DNA of 64,000 nucleotides from Bacillota bacterium (GTDB taxonomy: Bacteria > Bacillota > Clostridia > Acetivibrionales > DSM-1351): assembly GCA_023393115.1 (NCBI GenBank), contig JAEWMS010000033.1, positions 93,520-157,519 of the forward strand, written 5' to 3'. Below the pieces are notes generated by a model. It had not been told where the DNA came from. It saw nothing but the letters and a program-made list of their open reading frames with translations, and did not search any database. Position numbers and translations under genes: made by a program. Below are positions 26,887 to 35,034 of this stretch, piece by piece. Each line of letters starts with the position of its first letter. Position 1 is the first letter of the stretch.

Positions 26887-26903
26887 TACGCGCATAGCGC
26901 GTA
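26887..26903. repeat. palindromic leader repeat upstream of comM (copy 2)
   Basis: TACGCGCATAGCGCGTA is a perfect 7-bp stem with a 3-base loop, directly before the comM ribosome site. It matches the element before trmFO at all but one of 17 positions, and the match continues through the ribosome site to the start codon. See also the copy at 21663-21679. Confidence 0.75.
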
Positions 26904-27425
26904 CAAAATAGAATGAAAAGACACGTAGAGGCTTTTCGCTGCGTGAAAAGCACTGGGACTTACAAAATACTTTTTTCACGCTATCCTCTTTTCTTTTATA
27001 TTAGTGATAACTTTATGTTATAAGAAATACTACTTACATTAGGTATAGAATATTTTCTATAAAGTGACGTGGTTAAGAACGGAACTTTTCCACATAAGAT
27101 ATTGGGCTGGAACCTATTGAACTGATCAATTTTTACTGAATCTATGAGTTTTTTACATAGAGATAATTTAGAGATTATAGATTAAGCATAATACTTACAG
27201 GAATCGGTATATGAATTATTTACAAAAAGACAGTTTTATACTGATATGTTTGATTTTTAAACGATTTATATGGGGTTTATTTTGATTAATCTGAAAAGAA
27301 ACAACTGGAAAATTACTAGAATTATTTAGAAAATTACATTTTTTACGCTATAAATATTATACTATAAAGAAAATAAAAAATCACCTATTTTTTACATATA
27401 ATTATATTTATTACTATAAAGAAAT
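26904..27425. other. AT-rich gene-free stretch upstream of comM
   Basis: No convincing gene on either strand. Near comM there is an inverted repeat, GCGTGAAAA at 26941-26949 with TTTTCACGC at 26973-26981, which on the minus strand would form a leader hairpin of comM. Further on, the sequence TACTATAAAGAAA occurs twice (about 27359-27371 and 27411-27423). The rest is AT-rich with no recognisable element; it may be eroded coding sequence next to the broken receptor gene. Confidence 0.5.
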
Positions 27426-27472
27426 CAAAAAGCTGAACAATAAATTACCATTGGGATATGTTCAGCCTTTTC
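27426..27472 (-). terminator. terminator after the broken chemotaxis receptor
   Basis: AGCTGAACA at 27431-27439 pairs with TGTTCAGC at 27459-27466. On the minus strand the stem is followed by TTTTTGATTTC, and on the plus strand by CTTTTC, so it may act in both directions. Confidence 0.65.
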
Positions 27473-27495
27473 TATTGTATTAGCTACATATGAAA

Positions 27496-28390
27496 TTAGT
27501 TAATATCGCTATTTTTACTCAGTAAATTTTTCAGTTTTCCAAAGGATTCTCCTGCCTTTTTAACCAGATTAATTCCCGATTTAATGGTTGTGTAACTCTG
27601 GTCTATAGAATCTGCCGCTTTGTCGGTATCGTTTTGTATCTGATTTATGATGTTTGAAATATCTTTCGCTGCACTTGCAGATTTTTCTGCAAGCTTCCTA
27701 ATTTCATCAGAAACTACTGCAAAGCCCTTACCATGTTCTCCGGCCCTTGCTGATTCTATGGCGGCATTAAGCGCAAGGAGGTTGGTTTGTTCTGTGATGT
27801 TTGTAATAATTTCTATAATCCTTCCGGTTTCTTTGGATCTTTCGCCTAAATTATTTATATGATCCTTGTTTTCAACAGTGGACATTTCAATTTTTTCCAT
27901 GTTACTTATGGCATTGAAAATTATCTTTTCACTCTCTTCTGCTGCAACAGATGTATTAAGCGATATTTCAGATAACTTTTGAGATTGTTGTGAAATTGAT
28001 TCAAGAGTACCTGATATATTTTCAACTGTGGTATTGGTACTTTCAATAATATATTCCGATGTAAGAGTAATGTAATGGTGAAATGGATTTTCAGAGTAGA
28101 GCGGGTTTGAATAAATCCGAAAATAATTAGTAATTATCAAATTTAGGATTTCTATAATTAGAGCTGTTAATGTAAGCCTTCTGTCAAAATAGAAGCAACT
28201 TATAGCAACAGGAAATAAAAACATCATATGGATATATCTGATAGTTTAAGTTAAGCATACCTATAACAATGCAGGCCATGATAACTGTATAATATTTTAG
28301 TATGGAATTTCTTACTCCGATTTTTTTTAGTACGAAAGGAGATAAAGTACCTAACATTCCAATGGCACTGTATACATAAAGTTTTGACAT
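27496..28390 (-). pseudogene. methyl-accepting chemotaxis protein, frameshifted and truncated
   Basis: The N-terminal frame (28390-28184) encodes several membrane segments and then shifts by one base into the frame starting near 28227 (MMFLFPVAISCFYFDRR), which completes the membrane region and the signalling hairpin tip (TEQTNLLALNAAIESARAGE, then HGKGFAVVSDEIRKLAEKSA). The join lies around 28225-28235. The coiled coil after the tip ends after about 55 residues, shorter than in full receptors, and no ribosome site precedes the first ATG. I call it a decaying receptor gene; a sequencing error could explain the frameshift but not the missing ribosome site. Confidence 0.75.
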
Positions 28391-28399
28391 ATTATAATC

Positions 28400-28462
28400 A
28401 AAAAAAATTAATCAGCCCAAGAAATCAACAAGGGGCTATGCGTTTGATGCCGACATGGCCCC
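28400..28462 (-). terminator. terminator with an overlapping alternative hairpin after nrdR
   Basis: On the minus strand GGGGCCATG (28462-28454) can pair with CATAGCCCC (28440-28432), one mismatch. The same AGCCC can instead pair with GGGCT (28418-28414), which is followed by GATTAA and eight T residues, a terminator shape. The two stems exclude each other. The T run ends ten bases before the apparent receptor start, so this may simply end nrdR transcription. Confidence 0.55.
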
Positions 28463-28533
28463 GTAATTGTATTAATATTTATTAGTATTTTTAAGTTTTC
28501 GAAAGTTTTTGAGTTATTGAATATATTCTCAGA

Positions 28534-28992
28534 TTATTTTTCATCTCTTAAGAGATTTTTAAGTTCGTCCATAAAAGTGTTAATATCTTTAAATTGGCGA
28601 TAGACCGAAGCAAATCTTACATAAGCAACCTCATCCATGTTTTTTAGCTTGGCCATTACCATTTCACCAATATCTTCTGTAGTTACTTCTCTGATTAAAG
28701 AGTTGTGAAGCTGAGTTTCAATACTCTCAACCATTTTTTCAAGGTCGTTGATCGATATAGGTCTTTTTTCACACGCACGTAAAAGTCCATTCATTAGCTT
28801 TTCCCTGTCAAAGGGCTGTCTGGATTTATCCTTTTTAATCACCATCAAAGGCAGGCTCTCAACCTTTTCATAGGTAGTGAATCTTTTGGAACATTTAATG
28901 CACTCTCTTCTTCTTCTGATTGCAGAACCCTCGTCTGTAGGTCTGGAATCAATAACCTTATCTTCTATAAAGCCGCAAAATGGACATTTCAT
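28534..28992 (-). CDS. nrdR: transcriptional repressor NrdR
   Basis: NrdR represses ribonucleotide reductase genes in response to ATP/dATP. The 152-residue product starts with the zinc ribbon MKCPFCGFIEDKVIDSRPTD and CIKCSKRFTTYE, followed by an ATP-cone domain (VIKKDKSRQPFDREKLMNGL). The frame extends upstream to 29040, but ATG 28992 behind GGAGG gives the standard start. It lies downstream of sigG, a common arrangement in clostridia. Confidence 0.96.
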   Translation of the reverse strand: MKCPFCGFIEDKVIDSRPTDEGSAIRRRRECIKCSKRFTTYEKVESLPLMVIKKDKSRQPFDREKLMNGLLRACEKRPISINDLEKMVESIETQLHNSLIREVTTEDIGEMVMAKLKNMDEVAYVRFASVYRQFKDINTFMDELKNLLRDEK

Positions 28993-29070
28993 AATTTTAT
29001 CCTCCGTAAAAAACAGATGCAAAAATAATTCAATATCCATTTTACCTTATTTAAAAAAATTTGTATACTA

Positions 29071-29844
29071 TCAAATGTACTTCTTCATATGCATCAAAGC
29101 CGTCTTTTCAAGCCTTGACACCTGTGCCTGAGAGATACCTATCTCGTCGGCCACCTCCATTTGTGTACGGCCTTCAAAAAACCTTAAATTAAGGATTAGC
29201 TTTTCTCTATCGTTCAGTTTTCTCATAGCTTCTTTAAGTGTTATTGTCTCAAGCCAATTCTCATCAATATTTTTGTCATCACTGACCTGATCCATAACGA
29301 AAATGGCATCTCCACCATCGTGATATACCGATTCAAACAGCGATATCGGGTCCTGAATCGCATCAAGGGCAAATACAATATCTTCCTTTGGAAGTTGAAG
29401 CTCGGCCGCAAGTTCTGCAATGGTCGGTTCCTTGGAATTTTTTGTGGTTAACCGCTCTTTGGCCTGCAAAGCTTTATAAGCAATATCCCTTAGAGACCTG
29501 CTTACCCTTATGGAATTGTTGTCCCGTAAATACCTTCTAATTTCACCGATTATCATGGGTACAGCATATGTTGAAAACTTAACATTTTGTGAAACATCGA
29601 AATTATCAATAGCTTTGATTAAGCCAATACACCCAACCTGGAATAAATCGTCCACGTATTCGCCTCTGTTGTTGAATCGCTGAATTACACTTAATACCAG
29701 CCTGAGATTTCCCCTGATGAATTCCTCTCTTGCAGAATTGTCACCTTTATGCATTCTCTCAAACAGAGTTTTTTTCTGTTCATTTGTCAAAACAGGAAGT
29801 TTTGAAGTATTAACACCACAGATTTCAACTTTATTAATAAGCAT
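29071..29844 (-). CDS. sigG: RNA polymerase sporulation sigma factor SigG
   Basis: SigG drives late gene expression in the forespore. The 257-residue product starts MLINKVEICGVNTSKLPVLT, typical of SigG, and has region 2 (RGNLRLVLSVIQRFNNRGEY, DLFQVGCIGLIKAIDNFD), region 3 and the region 4 helix-turn-helix (TQMEVADEIGISQAQVSRLE). It follows sigE by 179 bases, a gap carrying two palindromes. In sporulating Firmicutes sigG is transcribed early by read-through and later from its own forespore promoter. Confidence 0.97.
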   Translation of the reverse strand: MLINKVEICGVNTSKLPVLTNEQKKTLFERMHKGDNSAREEFIRGNLRLVLSVIQRFNNRGEYVDDLFQVGCIGLIKAIDNFDVSQNVKFSTYAVPMIIGEIRRYLRDNNSIRVSRSLRDIAYKALQAKERLTTKNSKEPTIAELAAELQLPKEDIVFALDAIQDPISLFESVYHDGGDAIFVMDQVSDDKNIDENWLETITLKEAMRKLNDREKLILNLRFFEGRTQMEVADEIGISQAQVSRLEKTALMHMKKYI

Positions 29845-29887
29845 ATAAAAACCTCCCGAGCTATAATAACAAAATCAACTGAAATAG

Positions 29888-29922
29888 TTGACTTAGTCAA
29901 TTACAATGATTGACTTTGTCAA
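29888..29922. promoter_or_regulatory. tandem palindromes upstream of sigG
   Basis: TTGACTTAGTCAA at 29888-29900 and TTGACTTTGTCAA at 29910-29922 are near-identical 13-base palindromes whose centres are 22 bases apart, about two helical turns. A third inverted pair, GTCAAT and ATTGAC, bridges them. The pattern suits paired dimer binding sites or a cruciform; the factor is not known to me. Confidence 0.55.
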
Positions 29923-30023
29923 TATCATTATTGCCATGGAGGTACTTTTTATACTGTTTAGCAAACCAAAATATTTTCGTCAAAGGCCTTGACAAAGCCT
30001 GTTTTAAGGCTTTTACAGCTGTT

Positions 30024-30755
30024 TCAGGTCATACGGCTGATCTCCTTTTTTAATCTGCTGATTATCCGTTTTTCCAGACGCGAAATGTAAGATTGTGATA
30101 TACCTAACATGTCGGCCACTTCCTTCTGGGTTTTTTCAACACCATTTGTAAGTCCGAATCTTAACTCCATAATCTTCTTCTCACGCATAGACAGTTTTTT
30201 CATAGCAGTATTAAGGAGTTCCTTATCAACCTCATCCTCTATACTTCTATGAATCATATCGTTTTCTGTGCCAAGTATATCTGATAAAAGCAGTTCGTTT
30301 CCATCCCAATCGATATTCAAGGGTTCATCAATTGAAATTTCAGCTTTTACTCTGTTATTTCTCCTCAGATACATTAGTATTTCATTTTCAATACACCTTG
30401 ATGCATAAGTTGCCAGTTTGATATTTTTTGAGGGATTGAAGGTATTTATTGCTTTAATTAGACCAATTGTCCCGATAGATATGAGATCCTCAACTCCAAC
30501 ACCTGTATTTTCAAATTTTCTGGCTATATATACAACAAGTCTCAAATTTCTCTCAATCAGAATGCTTTTTACTCCATAATCACTTTCTTCGAGCTTGTGT
30601 AAGAGATAGTTTTCCTCATCAACAGTCAGCGGTGGCGGCAAGGCCTCACTTCCCCCTATATAATGAACCGGAAATACTCCTCCTAATTTAAACTTTCTTA
30701 GAAGTTTTTCATACTTAACAAGAAAGTACAGTTTCATTTTTGCAAAAAGTTTCAT
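30024..30755 (-). CDS. sigE: RNA polymerase sporulation sigma factor SigE (pro-sigma-E)
   Basis: SigE controls early mother-cell genes and is made as an inactive precursor. The 243-residue product has a basic/hydrophobic pro-sequence of about 25 residues (MKLFAKMKLYFLVKYEKLLR), region 2 (ERNLRLVVYIARKFENTGVG, DLISIGTIGLIKAINTFNPS) and region 4 (TQKEVADMLGISQSYISRLE). It lies directly downstream of spoIIGA, its processing protease, as in Bacillus. Confidence 0.97.
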   Translation of the reverse strand: MKLFAKMKLYFLVKYEKLLRKFKLGGVFPVHYIGGSEALPPPLTVDEENYLLHKLEESDYGVKSILIERNLRLVVYIARKFENTGVGVEDLISIGTIGLIKAINTFNPSKNIKLATYASRCIENEILMYLRRNNRVKAEISIDEPLNIDWDGNELLLSDILGTENDMIHRSIEDEVDKELLNTAMKKLSMREKKIMELRFGLTNGVEKTQKEVADMLGISQSYISRLEKRIISRLKKEISRMT

Positions 30756-30843
30756 TTAGCTGTCCCCTTTCAAATCTGGATATATTGACAAATGTAGTTT
30801 TAATGTAGTAAAAATATTCTGTTTATTCTGTCAATATTTAAAG

Positions 30844-31743
30844 CTAGGCAACTAAGTCCGGTCCAAGTAAAGCCTTGTATTTGTCGTTTCTGGACAAGGA
30901 TCTGTTGTATATTCCCACTATGACATTTTTTATGTCACGTTTCTCCTCTTCTTCTCCTATTTCAATGAAATCCGGCTTAAAGCCAATGAGCATACCATTT
31001 TCCTTTCCTAATGAACTAAAGGGTATAAGCCTGAATCTGGAAAACCACTTAGAGGTGGCAATAGTTGCTGTAACACAGTTGAGATCATCCTCTTTTGAGC
31101 TTTGGAAAATATTTCTGATTTCCGGTGGCAGGAGTTCTTCCAGAGCCTTAAACTCAACTACCATGACAGGTATGTTTGTGAGTGGGTCCTTCAATGAATT
31201 TCCGGTATCCACCAATGCCGGCAAATCAATTACCCTATTATCAAAAACAATCTTAACTGGTATAAGCAGCTTCTCCTTTGTAATTCTGCTTTGAATAACC
31301 TCCATGAATATTTTTACTACAATGCCGACGGTCACAATACCAAAGAACATTAAACTACCTTTGGATTGACCAAATACATAAATAATCCCGTTTCTAACAA
31401 AACCGCCCTGCTGGTTTATGTATAAAAATGCCAAAGCTGCGCCGGCAAAAATAAAGGTTGATATGTAAAAAATTACAAGGGTCTTTAGAAAAGGCAGTAC
31501 TTTTCTGGGAGAGAATGTTATTGCTACAATAAAAAAAGACAGAAGTATTTTCGCAAGTGCCGTATAGTATACCTTTACTCCGGGTTGTACTATGATAAAT
31601 ACAACATATAGAGCCCCTACTATGGCTCCTGCAAACAACCTCAGTGTACTTACTCTTATACGGGAGAACTTTGCTGTTACATAAAGTATCAGAAAGTTTA
31701 TAACAAGGTTTTCAAGTAACAGTATATCTAAATAGATTTCCAC
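30844..31743 (-). CDS. spoIIGA: sporulation sigma-E factor-processing peptidase SpoIIGA
   Basis: SpoIIGA cleaves pro-SigE at the sporulation septum. The 299-residue product has about five membrane segments in its N-terminal half and an aspartic-protease-type domain with the catalytic Asp179 in LVDTGNSLKDP. A longer frame starts at 31812, but GTG 31743 behind TGGGGGAT gives the family-type start VEIYLDILLLENL. It is followed by sigE with an 88-base gap. Confidence 0.95.
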   Translation of the reverse strand: MEIYLDILLLENLVINFLILYVTAKFSRIRVSTLRLFAGAIVGALYVVFIIVQPGVKVYYTALAKILLSFFIVAITFSPRKVLPFLKTLVIFYISTFIFAGAALAFLYINQQGGFVRNGIIYVFGQSKGSLMFFGIVTVGIVVKIFMEVIQSRITKEKLLIPVKIVFDNRVIDLPALVDTGNSLKDPLTNIPVMVVEFKALEELLPPEIRNIFQSSKEDDLNCVTATIATSKWFSRFRLIPFSSLGKENGMLIGFKPDFIEIGEEEEKRDIKNVIVGIYNRSLSRNDKYKALLGPDLVA

Positions 31744-31854
31744 TTTGTATCCCCCACACAATAGTAAATTAGCGATTAAAGAACTATAAGTCTTTACTTT
31801 ACTATTATTCAAGCCCCTTTGTTTTTATGCCAAGTCATCTTTTGTACATTCCTA

Positions 31855-31889
31855 ATTATACATAGTTAATTTACAGAAGTTTGTCAAAT
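31855..31889 (-). promoter_or_regulatory. spoIIG-type promoter with 21-bp spacer and Spo0A-box-like site
   Basis: On the minus strand a perfect TTGACA (31887-31882) and a perfect TATAAT (31860-31855) are separated by 21 bases. The -35 element overlaps TTTGTCAAA (31881-31889, plus strand), one base from the Spo0A box. The Bacillus subtilis spoIIG promoter is known for an over-long spacer (22 bp) and Spo0A boxes over the -35, so the match in design is close. Spo0A control is inferred. Confidence 0.75.
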
Positions 31890-31918
31890 TCAAATGTAGA
31901 AAAAGAAATATTGTATGA

Positions 31919-31962
31919 CAAAAAAACCTGATACAAGCTGTAGAATATGAGCTTTCCAGGTT
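31919..31962 (-). terminator. terminator of the bce-like ABC transporter
   Basis: On the minus strand AACCTG, then AAGCT, a 10-base loop, AGCTT and CAGGTT form a two-part stem followed by seven T residues. It separates the transporter genes from the spoIIG promoter, which starts some 30 bases further on. Confidence 0.8.
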
Positions 31963-32040
31963 GACGGGAAGCATATCCTGCTTATTTCAGGTTTTCTTTG
32001 TATTATCCCAAATGTGTTCTGAGAGTGTTATTTAGGTATA

Positions 32041-32078
32041 TTATCTAAGTATGTTATCTAAGTATGTTATCTATTTAG
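32041..32078. repeat. 13-base tandem repeat after the permease gene
   Basis: TTATCTAAGTATG occurs twice head to tail at 32041-32053 and 32054-32066, with a third, partial copy (TTATCTA) at 32067. It lies directly downstream of the permease stop codon, before the terminator. It is most likely neutral slippage. Confidence 0.75.
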
Positions 32079-32081
32079 TTA

Positions 32082-34052
32082 TTAACTCATCTGTTTAACA
32101 ATGCTGTAATAAACCTTTGAAGTTAATATATAACTCAAACCATAAATTACTGCAAAGACACAGGATACTGCAATTCCAACGGTTATTATTAAAGTTTTAT
32201 TAAACAGGAACAATGTTCCAAGAAGCTCGGTAATCATTCCAAAACCGGCCATTGTGTGAAATATTGCAAACACCAGTGGGAGTAAGAATACCAGTAATAT
32301 CTGACGTTTAATGGTACCTTTGACTTCAACATCGCTCATCCCAACCTTCTGCATTATTTTGAAATTATCCCTATCGTCGTAGCCTTCGGTTATTTGCTTG
32401 TAATACATTATCAACAGCAGACACATTGCAAATATAATACCAAAGAATATTCCAATAAATAACAATCCACCATTCATAGAAACTGTCTCTACTCTATTGT
32501 ATATGCCATTTTCAAAAGAAGAAATACCCTTTTGTTCATTAACCCAGCCACTGAAGCTGTTAGCAAATTCCTTCTTATTGTCTTCTTCTCCTTCCAGATT
32601 AATGCATACAGAATTGGTTGTAGTTTTTCCGGGAGCAACCTCATTAATAATACTTCTTACAGTGCTCTCATCTTTCACTATAAAGTAATAATTTGAGCCA
32701 AACCAGCTTGCAGAAGCCTTTCTATCAAACCCTGCATCATCCAGTTCTTTTTTAACAGAGTACTTTTTACTGCCCAAGATTATGCTTTCGGCATCTAAAT
32801 CAGCTCCGGTACAATATACTATAACTTCATTGTCCAACAGTTCTTCACTATTCTTTTCCAATTTATTGTACTCCTTCAGGGTGATAAGCTTGACTGTTTC
32901 AACTCTGTTATATGGGTCAGTGTCGCTGCTCTTAGTAAATTTATTCTCGTCTTTTAAAACACTGGCAGCAATATATGAATACTCTATTTTATCCTTAATA
33001 GTAACATTGTTTTTTTCAGCAAGCTCCTCAAGTTTTGCAGCCACCAAGGAGCTGTCTACAGTTTCCTTATAGTTCAACTGTATGTCAAAAGGATATTGAA
33101 ATTCGAGAATACTTGATGTCCCAAACCAAAGAGCAGCAGTACACAATAACGTAATTATGGTCATTGTACTAAATATACATATATTAGCCAGACTTGCTGC
33201 ACTTTTCTTCATTCTGTAGAGCATGCCTGAAACTGTTGTGTAGTTTACTTTATTATAGTAGAAATTCTTATTGCTTTTTAATATTCTAAGTAAAGCCAAT
33301 ATTCCTGCTTTAAAGAAAAAATGTGTACCCATTACCACAAGAGCAACTGCAAATAGGAATTTTGAGAAAATATCTGAGGATATGTCGGCCCCAATGGCAA
33401 TATAATACCCTGCAGCCAGGAGGGACACTCCCAGCAATGCTGAAATCCAAAGGCGCTTTGGTGCTTTCTCACCTGATTTTGAACCCTTCATCAAATCATT
33501 GGGATTAGCTTTGAATACCTGTACCAGGTTTACAATCAGATTAAGTAAAAATACACCAACAAAATAATAAAGGGTAGTACTAAATGCACTAATATTAAAG
33601 GTAAATTCAGTATCAACAGGCAACTTTGTAAGGTTTAGCAAAACAAGGAATAAAAGCTTTGAAAATACCATTCCAAGTATAATTCCGCCTGCCAATACAA
33701 TAATAAAAACAAATATGGTTTCAAACAACATCATTATTGCCATATGTTTCTTCTCAAGGCCAAGTATGCTGTATAATCCCAACTCCAGTTTTCTTCTTTT
33801 TATCAGAAAGCTGTTTACATACAAAAGAAACGGTATCAATATCAGCCCCAGAAGAAACATACCAATTCCCATAAGAATTGACATGTAACCGCTATGTGGC
33901 AGCTTTAACATTAAATCATTATAAAAAATAGATGAAAACACGAAAAAAGTAAACACTGAAAACATACCGGCCAATAAATATGGAAAATATGTAATTCTAT
34001 TTTTCTTTATTCCGACTAAAGCCAACTTTGGCAGAAGTATCAGCTTATTCAT
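32082..34052 (-). CDS. BceB-like ABC transporter permease (FtsX family)
   Basis: A 656-residue membrane protein with FtsX-type permease segments: four N-terminal membrane helices with ERKLELGLYSILGLEKKHM-like RRKLELGLYSILGLEKKHMA, more helices to about residue 310, a large extracellular domain (about 315-520) and three C-terminal helices. This is the BceB layout, in which the permease senses or removes cell-wall-active peptides. It overlaps the ATPase gene by eight bases and lies near a matching two-component system. Confidence 0.9.
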   Translation of the reverse strand: MNKLILLPKLALVGIKKNRITYFPYLLAGMFSVFTFFVFSSIFYNDLMLKLPHSGYMSILMGIGMFLLGLILIPFLLYVNSFLIKRRKLELGLYSILGLEKKHMAIMMLFETIFVFIIVLAGGIILGMVFSKLLFLVLLNLTKLPVDTEFTFNISAFSTTLYYFVGVFLLNLIVNLVQVFKANPNDLMKGSKSGEKAPKRLWISALLGVSLLAAGYYIAIGADISSDIFSKFLFAVALVVMGTHFFFKAGILALLRILKSNKNFYYNKVNYTTVSGMLYRMKKSAASLANICIFSTMTIITLLCTAALWFGTSSILEFQYPFDIQLNYKETVDSSLVAAKLEELAEKNNVTIKDKIEYSYIAASVLKDENKFTKSSDTDPYNRVETVKLITLKEYNKLEKNSEELLDNEVIVYCTGADLDAESIILGSKKYSVKKELDDAGFDRKASASWFGSNYYFIVKDESTVRSIINEVAPGKTTTNSVCINLEGEEDNKKEFANSFSGWVNEQKGISSFENGIYNRVETVSMNGGLLFIGIFFGIIFAMCLLLIMYYKQITEGYDDRDNFKIMQKVGMSDVEVKGTIKRQILLVFLLPLVFAIFHTMAGFGMITELLGTLFLFNKTLIITVGIAVSCVFAVIYGLSYILTSKVYYSIVKQMS

Positions 34053-34812
34053 GTAAAGCGCCTCCTGTCTGCAAAACCGTCATTGTATCGGCTATTTTCT
34101 TATACATTTCTTCTTTAGTTGCATTTGCACGGTAAATCTGGTTGAAAACACAGCCGTCTTTTATGAACAATACTCTGCTGGCGTGGCTCGCCGCCTGTAT
34201 ACTGTGCGTTACCATCAGGATTGTCTGCCCTTCAGCATTTATATCCGAAAACAGATTGAGCAATCTGGCTGACGCCTTGGAGTCCAGTGCACCGGTAGGT
34301 TCATCTGCCAACACCAGCTTTGGATTTGTAATCAAGGCTCTTGCAGCGGCTGCTCGCTGTTTTTCTCCGCCCGACACCTCATAGGGATACTTCTGAAGAA
34401 GCTTGTCTATTCCCAGCTTTTTAGCCAAAGGCTTAAGACGTTTGTTCATTTCTTCATAGGCGTGTCCTGATAAAACCAGGGGTAGAAATATGTTATCCTG
34501 AAGTGAAAAGGTGTCTAATAAGTTAAAATCCTGAAAAACAAAACCCAGGTTGTCTCTGCGGAAAGCGGATAGCTCTCCCTGCTTTATCTTGGATAAATCC
34601 TTTCCATCCAGCAATACCTGTCCGCTTGTGGGTTTATCAATTGATGCCAGAATGTTAAGGAGTGTTGTTTTTCCTGAGCCTGATTCTCCCATTATAGCAA
34701 CATATTCTCCTTTTTCCACCGAAAAGGTAACACTGTCCAACGCCTGAACCTTGTTGGCCCCTAAACGTGATGTGTATATTTTTTTTACATTATTGATTTC
34801 TAAAAGTGCCAT
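34045..34812 (-). CDS. BceA-like ABC transporter ATP-binding protein
   Basis: A 255-residue ATPase with Walker A GESGSGKTTLLNI, Q-loop DFNLL, signature VSGGEKQRAAAARAL and Walker B LVLADEPTGALDSK, the MacB/BceA pattern. It powers the downstream permease, whose start overlaps its end. The ATG follows AGGAGG, directly after a set of GC-rich hairpins. Likely induced through the upstream kinase and regulator when antimicrobial peptides are present. Confidence 0.93.
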   Translation of the reverse strand: MALLEINNVKKIYTSRLGANKVQALDSVTFSVEKGEYVAIMGESGSGKTTLLNILASIDKPTSGQVLLDGKDLSKIKQGELSAFRRDNLGFVFQDFNLLDTFSLQDNIFLPLVLSGHAYEEMNKRLKPLAKKLGIDKLLQKYPYEVSGGEKQRAAAARALITNPKLVLADEPTGALDSKASARLLNLFSDINAEGQTILMVTHSIQAASHASRVLFIKDGCVFNQIYRANATKEEMYKKIADTMTVLQTGGALHE

Positions 34813-34825
34813 ATTAACCTCCTAA

Positions 34826-34862
34826 GCCACCGAAGGTGGCTTTGAGCCACCATTGTGGCCAC
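34826..34862 (-). promoter_or_regulatory. GC-rich competing hairpins before the bceA-like gene
   Basis: Just upstream of the ribosome site the minus strand carries GTGGCC, GGTGGC, GCCACC and GGTGGC in series. GCCACC-TTC-GGTGGC (34840-34826) and GGTGGC-TCAAA-GCCACC (34851-34835) are two perfect 6-bp hairpins sharing the middle arm, so only one can form. It stands out from the AT-rich surroundings. It could tune translation of the ATPase or be an intergenic palindromic repeat. Confidence 0.55.
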
Positions 34863-35034
34863 AAAATATAATGAAATTTGTATTCAGCTTCGTCTTTTTA
34901 CTGATCATGTTAATATTATGGAATATTTAGAAATGTTTTACCATAGACCTGTCTTACATTTCGGATACCAACCTTACACTTTTGTAAGATAGGAGATGAT
35001 TGAAAAATAGTTGATGCCAAAGGGCAATTGATGA

